From: Hydrogenimonas sp.
GTDB taxonomy: Bacteria; Campylobacterota; Campylobacteria; Campylobacterales; Hydrogenimonadaceae
Length of the DNA: 8,876 nt
NCBI RefSeq assembly: GCF_029933015.1
Contig: NZ_JAOZOZ010000004.1
Location: forward strand, 19,147-28,022
Reading direction: 5' to 3'
The notes below the pieces were generated by a model. The model made no database searches. It was not told the DNA's origin and saw only the letters and a program-made list of their open reading frames with translations. The position numbers were made by a program, and so were the translations under genes. Positions 1-6,438 of the stretch are shown in pieces (position 1 is the first letter of the stretch; every line of letters starts with the position of its first letter).

Positions 1-27
1 AAAAGGGAACGAAGTGACCTTCCGGAA

Positions 28-57
28 TTTTTCATTTTTCATTTTTCATTTTTCATT
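28..57. repeat. Heptanucleotide tandem repeat (TTTTTCA x4) upstream of hom
   Basis: Four perfect head-to-tail copies of TTTTTCA occupy 28-55, followed by a partial fifth copy (TT). The array ends 13 bases before the AGGAG ribosome binding site of hom, so it lies in the leader or promoter region. Slippage would change spacing in 7-base steps. A different 7-bp array closes the window. Confidence 0.9.
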
Positions 58-81
58 GAGCGAAGCGAAAAGGAGCCGCGT

Positions 82-1344
82 ATGATAAGAGTCGGTATCA
101 TCGGTGTCGGCACCGTAGGACAGAGTGTCGCGCAGATTCTGGAGGACAACCGCGACATCATCACCGCGCGGGCAGGCAAGGAGATCGTCGTCAAAAAGGG
201 GGTGGTCCGGAACCTTTCCAAAAAACGTGACGTGCCGATGCCCCTGACCGACGATATCGACGAAGTGCTCGAGGATCCCCAAATCGATATCGTCGTGGAA
301 CTGATGGGTGGCGTCGAGGAGCCCTACGCCGCGGTGCGAAAGGCGCTGGAGCGGGGCAAGGCGGTCGTCACGGCCAACAAGGCGCTGCTGGCCTACCACC
401 GTTACGAGCTGCAGGACGTGGCGGGGGATATTCCCTTCGAGTACGAAGCGAGCGTGGCGGGCGGCATTCCGATCATCAAGGCGCTCAGGGAAGGTCTCAG
501 CGCCAACCATATCGAGTCGATCAAGGGGATCATCAACGGGACGGCCAACTACATCCTGACCAAGATGATGGTCGAGGGCGCCGATTTCGAGCCCACGCTG
601 AAAGAGGCGCAGGAGCTGGGATACGCCGAAGCCGATCCGACTTTCGACATCGGTGGATTCGATGCGGCCCACAAGCTGCTGATCCTCGCCTCCATCGCCT
701 ACGGCATCGACGCGAAGCCGGAGGATATCCTGATCGAGGGGATCGAGTCGGTGACCCAGAACGACATCTCCTTCGCCAAGGAGTTCGGCTACACGATCAA
801 ACTGCTGGGTATCGCCAAGAAGGTGGGCGGATACGTGGAGCTGAGGGTCCATCCGGCCCTGGTGCCCCAGAGCGAGATGATCGCCAAGGTCGACGGCGTC
901 ATGAACGGCGTGAGCGTCGTGGGCGACAAGGTGGGAGAGACGATGTACTACGGCCCGGGAGCCGGCGGTGACGCCACGGCGAGCGCGGTGATCAGCGACA
1001 TCATCGCCATCGCCAGGGCGGGAAAATCGTCGCCCATGCTCGGTTTCAAACGTCCGCTGGAGACGGGGCTGAAGCTTCTGGAGCGTGACGCCATCGTCAG
1101 CAGATACTACCTGCGCCTGGAGGTGGCCGACAAGCCGGGTGTGCTGGCGAAGGTGAGCCAGGTGATGGGCGAGCAGAAGATCTCCATCGAGACGATGCTC
1201 CAGAAACCCGGCAGCGGCGAGTCGGCCTCTTTGCTGCTGGCGACCCACGCCTGCGAGGAGCGCGCCATGCAGGAGGCCCTCAAACGCCTCTTCGAACTCG
1301 AGAGTGTCAAAGAGCGCCCCGTGATGATCCGGATAGAAGGATAA
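82..1344 (+). CDS. hom: Homoserine dehydrogenase with C-terminal ACT domain
   Basis: Catalyses NAD(P)H-dependent reduction of aspartate semialdehyde to homoserine, the branch towards threonine and methionine, in the cytoplasm. The N-terminal Rossmann fold shows GVGTVG at residues 8-13. TANK ends at K100, and the catalytic region has E183, D194 and K198, with the same 11- and 4-residue spacing as the E/D/K set known in yeast homoserine dehydrogenase. GGIPIIKALREG and NGTANYILTKM are family signatures. Residues about 342-418 form an ACT domain (LEVADKPGVLAKVSQVMGE), which usually gives allosteric feedback control, typically by threonine. At 420 residues it is the normal length for the monofunctional enzyme; no aspartate kinase is fused. 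The start is supported by AGGAG at 71-75, six bases before ATG. A terminator-like hairpin follows, so hom probably ends its transcript. Confidence 0.96.
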   Translation: MIRVGIIGVGTVGQSVAQILEDNRDIITARAGKEIVVKKGVVRNLSKKRDVPMPLTDDIDEVLEDPQIDIVVELMGGVEEPYAAVRKALERGKAVVTANKALLAYHRYELQDVAGDIPFEYEASVAGGIPIIKALREGLSANHIESIKGIINGTANYILTKMMVEGADFEPTLKEAQELGYAEADPTFDIGGFDAAHKLLILASIAYGIDAKPEDILIEGIESVTQNDISFAKEFGYTIKLLGIAKKVGGYVELRVHPALVPQSEMIAKVDGVMNGVSVVGDKVGETMYYGPGAGGDATASAVISDIIAIARAGKSSPMLGFKRPLETGLKLLERDAIVSRYYLRLEVADKPGVLAKVSQVMGEQKISIETMLQKPGSGESASLLLATHACEERAMQEALKRLFELESVKERPVMIRIEG

Positions 1345-1365
1345 GAGAAGGATAAGTGTAAAAAA

Positions 1366-1407
1366 GTAAAAAATAATGTGAGCTGCTTCGCAGGCACAAT
1401 TTTTTAC
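1366..1407 (+). terminator. Intrinsic terminator, probably bidirectional, after hom
   Basis: An A-rich left arm (1366-1380, ending AATGTG) is nearly complementary to a right arm (1395-1407, CACAATTTTTTAC). An inner CTGC-TTC-GCAG stem lies at 1383-1393. A six-T run at 1400-1405 follows the GC-rich core on the + strand, and the A-tract gives the equivalent T-run on the - strand. It lies 21 bases after the hom stop codon. Confidence 0.7.
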
Positions 1408-1410
1408 AAT
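1405..1410 (+). promoter_or_regulatory. Possible -10 box for the formate dehydrogenase gene
   Basis: TACAAT (5 of 6 to TATAAT) sits at the end of the terminator T-run, 32 bases before the ATG at 1443. No convincing -35 is visible, which is common for Campylobacterota sigma-70 promoters that rely on the -10 and T-rich upstream DNA. The assignment rests on this one hexamer and on the need for a promoter after the terminator. Confidence 0.3.
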
Positions 1411-1442
1411 GGAGTGCCACAAGTCACACAAAGGCGGTCAAC

Positions 1443-3518
1443 ATGCATCACAAGGAAATCGAAAGCGTCTGCACCTACTGCGGAGTCGGCTGCGACATCG
1501 TCGCCCAGGTGGATGAATCATCCGGCACCATCGTCAAAATCACCGCCGACAAGGACGGTTACGTCAGCCAGGGGAAACTCTGCGTCAAGGGCAAATACGG
1601 TTTCGATTTCGTCCACTCCGACGCCAGGATCCGCCGGCCGCGCATCGCCCGCCGCTTTCTCGAGAAAAATCCCCATATTTTCGAAAAGATCCAAAAGCGT
1701 CTCCAACCGTTCGACGATGCCTGGTATACGACTGATCTGGCCACGGCCGTCGAGGCGGCGGCGATGAAACTGACCGAAATCCGGAAAGAACATGGAGACG
1801 AGAGCTTCTGCGCCATCGGCGGGGCGCGCACCAGCTGCGAGAGCGCCTATCTGTTTCAGAAATTCTGCCGCGAGACGATGAAGTCGCCCCATGTCGACAA
1901 CTGCGCCCGGGTCTGCCACTCCCCCAGCCTCAAGGGGATGCGCGCCACGATCGGCGAAGGTGCGGCGACCAACCCCTACAACGACATCTACGAGGCCGAA
2001 TTCATCCTGATCATCGGCTCCAACACGACCGAAGCCCATCCGATCGTCGCCAACCGCATCATCGACGCGGCGCGTCTGCACGACAACGTGGCGGTGATCG
2101 ACGTGCGGGAGATCAAGATGATGAAATACGCCAAACACAAAGCGGTCATTCCCCACGAGGCGAATCTGCTGGTGCTCAACATGATGGCGCGGGTCATCAT
2201 CGAAGAGGAGCTCTACGACAAAAAATTCATCGAGACACGGACGACGGGCTTCGAGAGTTTTCGGGAAGCGATCCTGAACGACCCCTACGCCGACCCTCTC
2301 TTTTTCCGCTCGATCCCCGGTTACGAGCACCTGGCCACCAAGATCCCCGTCATCGCCCGTGAGTACGCCCTGAAAAAGTCGATGATCTTCTGGGGACTGG
2401 GCATCACCGAACATTTCGACGGCAGCCATGCGGTGATGGCGATCACGCACCTCGCGCTCCTGACGGGCAACATCGGCAAAACCGGAGCGGGTCTGATGCC
2501 CCTGCGGGGCCAGAACAATGTCCAGGGCGCCTGCGACATGGGGTGCCTTCCCTACTACGCGCCCGACTACCAGACACCCGAGAAGGTGGGGCTCATGACA
2601 CCGCAGCTGGTGGATGCGATGCTGGAGGGAAAGATCAGGGCGCTGCTTAACATGGGGGAGGATATCGCCCATATCCATCCCAACCAGAACAAGATCGAAA
2701 AGGCGCTGGAGCGTCTGGATCTGATCATGGTGCAGGAGCTTTTCATGACGGAGATCGCCAAAAAGGCGGACATCGTCGTCGGTGTCAAGTCGGCCTACGA
2801 GAAAGAGGGGGTCTACGTCAACGCGATGCGGCGCCTGCATCTCTCCCAGCCTCTGGTGGAGTCGGATCTGCCCGACGACTGGGAGGTGATCAGAATGCTC
2901 GACAACGCCATGGGGGGCGATTACGACTACCGCAGCAGCGAAGATGTCTGGAACGAAGTGCGCGAAGTGGCCCACCGCCGATTCAGCGGCGCCAGCTACC
3001 TGCGCCTGAAAAGACACCGCAAGCGCGGTCTGCAGTGGCCCGTCTACATCGAGGACACACCGGTGCTCCATCTGCTCGACTTCCGGACCGATGACGGACT
3101 GGGGCGTTACGTCTACCGTCAGTACGAGCTTCGGGGCATGATCAAAGAGCTTCTGGAAGCGGGGGAGGTGCGTGAAGGGTTCTACCTGACCACGGGCCGT
3201 ACGCTGGCGCACTACAACAACGCCGCCCAGACAGGATGCAGCCAAAAGCTGAACCACCGTTACGAAGAGGATCTGCTTTTGGCGAGCGAAACGGATCGGG
3301 CACGCCTTCCGGACAGCGAATATGTCGTGCTCAGGACTCCTTACGGCCAGAGTGCGCCCCTGCGGATCAAATTCAGTGAAAAGATCGCGCCCGATACCCT
3401 CTACGTCACCTTCCATCACGCGAAATCGAAGATCAACTATCTCTTCGGGGACGCCTGTGACGAATTGATCGGCACGGCCCTTTTCAAATCCCTGAAGGTG
3501 GAGGTCCTTCCCGCATGA
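1443..3518 (+). CDS. Formate dehydrogenase alpha subunit, FDH-H-like, Cys-type molybdopterin oxidoreductase
   Basis: Predicted cytoplasmic Mo/W bis-MGD enzyme oxidising formate to CO2 (or the reverse). The N-terminus carries a 4Fe-4S motif with C10, C13, C17 and C47, followed by K49, which corresponds to the electron-relay lysine after the last cluster cysteine in E. coli FdhF. The active-site stretch NCARVCHSPS has C158 (codon TGC) and H159 where FdhF has selenocysteine 140 and H141. R355 in PLRGQNNVQGACDMG matches the substrate-binding arginine (R333 in FdhF). The molybdopterin-dinucleotide-binding domain is roughly residues 575-691. There is no twin-arginine signal, so export is unlikely. 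At 691 residues it is slightly shorter than FdhF (715). The stretch about residues 68-95 differs from FdhF and looks longer. No electron-transfer subunit, fdhD or hydrogenase is adjacent. The stop overlaps the yraN start by 4 bases. Another formate-family oxidoreductase activity is possible, but the C-H and R residues favour formate. Confidence 0.85.
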   Translation: MHHKEIESVCTYCGVGCDIVAQVDESSGTIVKITADKDGYVSQGKLCVKGKYGFDFVHSDARIRRPRIARRFLEKNPHIFEKIQKRLQPFDDAWYTTDLATAVEAAAMKLTEIRKEHGDESFCAIGGARTSCESAYLFQKFCRETMKSPHVDNCARVCHSPSLKGMRATIGEGAATNPYNDIYEAEFILIIGSNTTEAHPIVANRIIDAARLHDNVAVIDVREIKMMKYAKHKAVIPHEANLLVLNMMARVIIEEELYDKKFIETRTTGFESFREAILNDPYADPLFFRSIPGYEHLATKIPVIAREYALKKSMIFWGLGITEHFDGSHAVMAITHLALLTGNIGKTGAGLMPLRGQNNVQGACDMGCLPYYAPDYQTPEKVGLMTPQLVDAMLEGKIRALLNMGEDIAHIHPNQNKIEKALERLDLIMVQELFMTEIAKKADIVVGVKSAYEKEGVYVNAMRRLHLSQPLVESDLPDDWEVIRMLDNAMGGDYDYRSSEDVWNEVREVAHRRFSGASYLRLKRHRKRGLQWPVYIEDTPVLHLLDFRTDDGLGRYVYRQYELRGMIKELLEAGEVREGFYLTTGRTLAHYNNAAQTGCSQKLNHRYEEDLLLASETDRARLPDSEYVVLRTPYGQSAPLRIKFSEKIAPDTLYVTFHHAKSKINYLFGDACDELIGTALFKSLKVEVLPA

Positions 3519-3841
3519 GTCGGGCCGTCGGCGACAGGGCCGAGACTCTCGCCTGCGACTATCTGATGCGGCGGGGCTGCCGTATCGTGGAGAGAAACGT
3601 CTACTCCCGTTTCGGTGAGATCGACATCGTCGCCCAAAAGGGAGGCGTGCTCCATTTCGTCGAGGTCAAAAGCGGCACGACCTTCGAGCCGGTCTACAAC
3701 ATCACACCCGCGAAACTGCAGAAACTGATCCGCTCCATCCACGCCTATCTGAAGAAGCGGAATCTCGATCTTCCTTTTCAGCTCGACGCACTGATCGTCA
3801 AAGAAGATCGCTGCGAATGGATCGAAAACATTACGGTTTGA
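3515..3841 (+). CDS. yraN: YraN family (UPF0102) endonuclease-like protein
   Basis: Small UPF0102/YraN protein of 108 residues, within the usual family length. The family has a Holliday-junction-resolvase-like or restriction-endonuclease-like fold, but its cellular role is not settled. The expected pattern is visible: GDRAETLACDYL near the N-terminus (E10), then RFGEIDIVA with E35 and D37, and FVEVKSG with E50 and K52, giving a PD-(D/E)xK-type set. The ATG lies inside the formate dehydrogenase stop (ATGA, 4-base overlap), with GGAGG at 3500-3504 ten bases upstream, so translation is probably coupled. In Helicobacter and Campylobacter, as I recall, this gene sits directly between hom and trxA. 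Here it keeps trxA but is separated from hom by the oxidoreductase gene. Confidence 0.9.
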   Translation: MSRAVGDRAETLACDYLMRRGCRIVERNVYSRFGEIDIVAQKGGVLHFVEVKSGTTFEPVYNITPAKLQKLIRSIHAYLKKRNLDLPFQLDALIVKEDRCEWIENITV

Positions 3842-3856
3842 CGGCGGATTTAATAT

Positions 3857-3888
3857 CCGGTAACAAAATTTTTTAAAGTTTTAACCGG
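3857..3888. repeat. Imperfect palindrome abutting the trxA -10 box
   Basis: Outer arms CCGGT (3857-3861) and ACCGG (3884-3888) are perfectly complementary, with inner AAAA (3865-3868) and TTTT (3879-3882) blocks also in inverted orientation. The element ends one base before TATAAT and would cover the -35 and upstream region of the trxA promoter. It could be an operator or a weak hairpin after yraN; its T-run is in the loop rather than after the stem, so a classic terminator is less likely. Confidence 0.5.
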
Positions 3889-3894
3889 TATAAT
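3866..3894 (+). promoter_or_regulatory. Promoter of trxA (TATAAT -10)
   Basis: A perfect TATAAT lies at 3889-3894, 30 bases before the trxA ATG. The upstream 3865-3883 stretch is A- and T-rich without a clear TTGACA, typical for this phylum. The expected start of transcription is near 3900, giving a leader of about 25 bases with AAGGAG at 3912-3917. Confidence 0.7.
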
Positions 3895-3924
3895 CAAGCC
3901 ACAACTTTCTCAAGGAGATCCTGA

Positions 3925-4245
3925 ATGGGCAAATATATCGAGCTTAACAGCAGCAATTTCGACGAAACGGTCAAAGAGGGTGTCACTCTGGTTGACTTCT
4001 GGGCGCCTTGGTGCGGACCGTGCCGTATGATCGCACCGGTCATCGAAGAGCTCGCCGAAGAGTACGAAGGCAAAGCGAAAATCGCGAAAGTCAACACGGA
4101 CGAAGAGCAGGATCTGGCGATCAAATTCGGTATCCGCTCCATCCCGAGCATCCTTTTCTTCAAAGACGGCCAGGTCGTCGATCAGATGGTCGGTGCCGCT
4201 TCCAAGCAGGCGTTCGCCGAAAAACTCGACGCACTTCTGAAATAA
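3925..4245 (+). CDS. trxA: Thioredoxin
   Basis: Cytoplasmic dithiol-disulfide oxidoreductase that reduces protein disulfides and is recharged by thioredoxin reductase, encoded two genes downstream. The 106-residue protein is a single thioredoxin domain of standard length. The active site W29-C30-G31-P32-C33 follows the LVDFWAPW strand, and the cis-proline is P74 in the sequence GIRSIPSILFF. D24 is the usual buried acidic residue. AAGGAG at 3912-3917 lies seven bases before ATG, and a perfect TATAAT is upstream, so it likely has its own strong promoter independent of the formate dehydrogenase-yraN transcript. The coding sequence looks a little less GC-rich than its neighbours, as often seen in highly expressed genes, though I did not compute this. 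Confidence 0.98.
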   Translation: MGKYIELNSSNFDETVKEGVTLVDFWAPWCGPCRMIAPVIEELAEEYEGKAKIAKVNTDEEQDLAIKFGIRSIPSILFFKDGQVVDQMVGAASKQAFAEKLDALLK

Positions 4246-4258
4246 CCCGAATCTTCAG

Positions 4259-4720
4259 ATGAACGGCGGAAGGAGAAGATCCCTTTTCTCCTTCTCCTAT
4301 GTCTTCGCATCGTTTTTCGGTGCGGCGATGATAGCCCTCGCTTTCGGCTATTTCAACTACAAATACTCCCAATACAAATTTATCAATTTCAAAGAGACGA
4401 TACTCTATACTAAATCACGACTATTCGAACCGGAGGCCGACAGGTATATCGTCGTGGTCTACAGTTCGCATATGGGGGATATCGACAGGGCTCTGCGGAA
4501 ACTGAAAGAGAAAAATCCCGTTCTCGCCATCGATCTCTACCAGAAACGGAGAGAGCGGGAGAAAAATGTCGTCTACGCGACGGCGGGGACCAATACGCTG
4601 CTGAAAATCATCCATCGGTTTCATATCCGTGAAGTGCCCAGCTACTTCATGATCGAAAAGCAGAACGAAAACGGACTCTACAAGCAGGCGAGCAAGATCT
4701 ATCTACTGGAGGTACAATGA
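4259..4720 (+). CDS. Membrane-anchored, cysteine-free protein with thioredoxin-like pattern; function unknown
   Basis: I do not recognise a named family. The 153-residue product begins with a basic stretch (R5-R7), then one hydrophobic segment at about residues 12-32, suggesting an N-in single-pass anchor with the rest outside the cytoplasm. The soluble part resembles a thioredoxin layout: strand YIVVVY (63-68), helix DIDRALRKLK, strand VLAIDLY, then HRFHIREVPSYFMIE, where I123-R124-E125-V126-P127-S128 parallels TrxA GIRSIPS around the cis-proline. Where TrxA has CGPC this protein has M-G-D-I (72-75), and it contains no cysteine anywhere, so it cannot be a thiol reductase. It lies 13 bases after trxA and overlaps trxB by ATGA. 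No clear ribosome binding site precedes ATG 4259; the start is chosen because it gives a complete anchor. The fold is inference. Confidence 0.8.
   Translation: MNGGRRRSLFSFSYVFASFFGAAMIALAFGYFNYKYSQYKFINFKETILYTKSRLFEPEADRYIVVVYSSHMGDIDRALRKLKEKNPVLAIDLYQKRREREKNVVYATAGTNTLLKIIHRFHIREVPSYFMIEKQNENGLYKQASKIYLLEVQ
4268..4295 (+). promoter_or_regulatory. Hairpin at the 5' end of the membrane-anchored protein gene
   Basis: AAGGAGAA (4270-4277) pairs with TTCTCCTT (4286-4293) across an eight-base loop, extended by G4269-C4294 and a G-U pair. It begins 9 bases into the gene and about 23 bases after the trxA stop. It could limit translation or read-through from trxA, or stabilise the trxA 3' end. 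There is no T-tract, so it is not called a terminator. Confidence 0.4.
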
Positions 4721-5676
4721 TGTTGGATTTGGCGATTATCGGCGGAGGACCGGCCGGTCTGACGGCCGGACTCTACGCGACACGGGGCGGACTCGAAAAT
4801 GTCGTGATGTACGAAAAGGGGATGCCCGGCGGCGCCATCACCCAGAGCAGCGAGGTCGAGAACTATCCCGGCATCAAGGAGGTGGTCTCGGGTATGGATC
4901 TGATGGCCTCCTGGCCGGAGCAGTGCATGCGTTTCGGGCTCAAACACGAGATGGCGGAAGTGGTGCGCGTCAGCCGTCCCGAAGGGCTCTGCTTCAAGGT
5001 CGAACTGAGCGACGGAAGCGTCGAAACGGCCAAAAGCGTCATCGTCTGCACCGGCGGTACGCCCCGCAAGGCGGGCTTCAAGGGCGAAGAGGAGTTTTTC
5101 GGGCGGGGCGTGAGCACCTGTGCCACCTGCGACGGCTTCTTCTACCGCGACAAGGAGGTCGCCGTCATCGGCGGCGGCGACACGGCGCTGGAAGAGGCGC
5201 TCTATCTGGCGAACATCTGCTCCAAAGTCTACGTCGTCCATCGCCGGGACGAATTCCGCGCCGCCCCATCGACGGTGAAGCGTGCCCGGGAAAACGGAAA
5301 GATCGAATTCGTCACCAACGTCCTCGTCGAAGAGGTCTACGGTGACGCCATGGGTGTCCAGGGCATCAGGCTCAAGAAGAAAGATAGCGGAGAGGTGATC
5401 GACCTGCCGGTGCCGGGCGTGTTCGTTTTCGTCGGTTACGACGTCAACAACCGGGTCCTGAAGCAGGAGGACGGCAGTTTCCTCTGCGACGTCAACGAGT
5501 ACGGCGAAGTGGTCGTCGATCTGCAGATGCGTACCAGCGAACAGGGGCTTTTCGCGGCGGGCGACATCCGCATCATGGCGCCCAAACAGGTGGTCTGCGC
5601 CGCCGGTGACGGCGCCAACGCGGCGATCGGAGCGATCGCCTACGTCGAACATCTACATCGGGAGAATCTATGCTGA
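4717..5676 (+). CDS. trxB: Thioredoxin reductase (NADPH)
   Basis: Low-molecular-weight FAD flavoenzyme that transfers electrons from NADPH to thioredoxin. The FAD-binding GGGPAG is at residues 9-14. The redox-active pair is C135-A-T-C138 followed by DGFFY. The NADPH domain has GGGDTALEEA from 152 and HRRDEFR at 175-181, whose arginines fit NADPH preference. The C-terminal FAD motif reads GLFAAGDIR...AAGDGANAA. Length (319) is normal. It overlaps the preceding gene by ATGA. Two adjacent ATG codons are possible starts (4717 and 4720); GGAGG at 4708-4712 is four bases from the first and seven from the second, so the second may be used, changing the product by one residue. The stop overlaps dapB by 7 bases, indicating one transcript. 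Confidence 0.97.
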   Translation: MMLDLAIIGGGPAGLTAGLYATRGGLENVVMYEKGMPGGAITQSSEVENYPGIKEVVSGMDLMASWPEQCMRFGLKHEMAEVVRVSRPEGLCFKVELSDGSVETAKSVIVCTGGTPRKAGFKGEEEFFGRGVSTCATCDGFFYRDKEVAVIGGGDTALEEALYLANICSKVYVVHRRDEFRAAPSTVKRARENGKIEFVTNVLVEEVYGDAMGVQGIRLKKKDSGEVIDLPVPGVFVFVGYDVNNRVLKQEDGSFLCDVNEYGEVVVDLQMRTSEQGLFAAGDIRIMAPKQVVCAAGDGANAAIGAIAYVEHLHRENLC

Positions 5677-6437
5677 AAGTGGGAGTCTACGGAGCCAACG
5701 GCCGTGTCGGCCAGCTCCTCGTCAAAAATCTGTCGGAAGATCCGGATACCCGGGTCGCCGCGCTCTGCGAGCGTGACCGTATCGATTTCCATGCGCCGGA
5801 AGGATCGGTCGTCACCAACGACGCGAAGATCTTTCTGGACAGTTGCGACGCCGCCATCGATTTCACCGTGCCGGAAGCGACCGAGGCGCTTCTGAAAGCG
5901 GCGATGGATCGTCCCAGGCCGCTCGTCATCGGAACGACGGGCCTCAACGACGCCCAAAGAGCGCTGCTCGAAGAGGCGAGCGAAATCATGCCGATCCTCT
6001 ACGCGACCAACATGTCGGCGGGGATCGCGCTGCTGAAGAAGCTGGTGCAGATGACGGCGGAGAAGCTCGGGGATTTCGATATCGAGATCGTCGAGCAGCA
6101 TCACCGCTACAAAAAGGACGCTCCCAGCGGAACGGCATTGACGCTGGCGGAGTTCGCCGCCAGGGGGAGAGGGCTGGATCTGGAAAAGGTCCGGGTCAGC
6201 TGCCGTGACGGTATCACCGGTGAGCGGAAAAAAGAGGAGATCGGTGTCATGGCGATCCGCGGCGGAGATGTCGTCGGGCGCCATACGGTCGGCTTCTACA
6301 ACGACGGCGAATTCATCGAACTGAACCATACCGCCACGAGCCGGGAGACCTTCTCCAAAGGGGCGGTGCGCGCCTGCAAATGGCTGGTGAACCAGCCGGC
6401 GGGCCTCTACGATATCAGCGATTGTCTGGGACTTTGA
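5670..6437 (+). CDS. dapB: 4-hydroxy-tetrahydrodipicolinate reductase
   Basis: Reduces 4-hydroxy-tetrahydrodipicolinate to tetrahydrodipicolinate with NAD(P)H in the diaminopimelate/lysine pathway, supplying peptidoglycan and protein synthesis. The nucleotide-binding loop GANGRVG is at residues 8-14. IGTTG and ATNMSAG are family landmarks. The active-site signature is EQHHRYKKDAPSGTA, with H144 and K148 equivalent to E. coli H159 and K163, and G154-T155 contacting substrate. The C-terminal SRETFSKGAVRACKWL is also typical. At 255 residues it is close to the usual length. GGAG at 5661-5664 is five bases before ATG 5670, inside the end of trxB. purF begins one base after the stop codon. It shares the aspartate-semialdehyde-derived pathway with hom at the start of the window. 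Confidence 0.97.
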   Translation: MLKVGVYGANGRVGQLLVKNLSEDPDTRVAALCERDRIDFHAPEGSVVTNDAKIFLDSCDAAIDFTVPEATEALLKAAMDRPRPLVIGTTGLNDAQRALLEEASEIMPILYATNMSAGIALLKKLVQMTAEKLGDFDIEIVEQHHRYKKDAPSGTALTLAEFAARGRGLDLEKVRVSCRDGITGERKKEEIGVMAIRGGDVVGRHTVGFYNDGEFIELNHTATSRETFSKGAVRACKWLVNQPAGLYDISDCLGL

Positions 6438-6438
6438 T

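Noticed and set aside
8..69. Two similar short phrases, GAACGAAGTGAC (8-19) and GAGCGAAGCGAA (58-69), flanking the heptamer array
   Set aside because: They match at 9 of 12 positions, which may be chance or a short spacer motif. Without genome-wide counts this is not supportable as a repeat element.
46..1431. 461-codon open frame on the - strand opposite hom
   Set aside because: It is an antisense shadow of hom caused by GC-rich codon bias. The translation is low-complexity (rich in H, R, D, G, L), with no recognisable motif, and runs across the terminator; hom itself has full catalytic signatures.
1914..1916. Possible selenocysteine codon in the formate dehydrogenase
   Set aside because: The codon at the catalytic position is TGC (cysteine), and the reading frame has no internal TGA.
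1518..3419. 633-codon open frame on the - strand opposite the formate dehydrogenase
   Set aside because: Same antisense effect. The composition is atypical, no domain is visible, and the + strand frame carries the complete set of Fe-S and active-site residues.
3841..3856. GGAT...ATCC inverted repeat right after yraN
   Set aside because: Only four base pairs with a five-base loop; too short to support a terminator.
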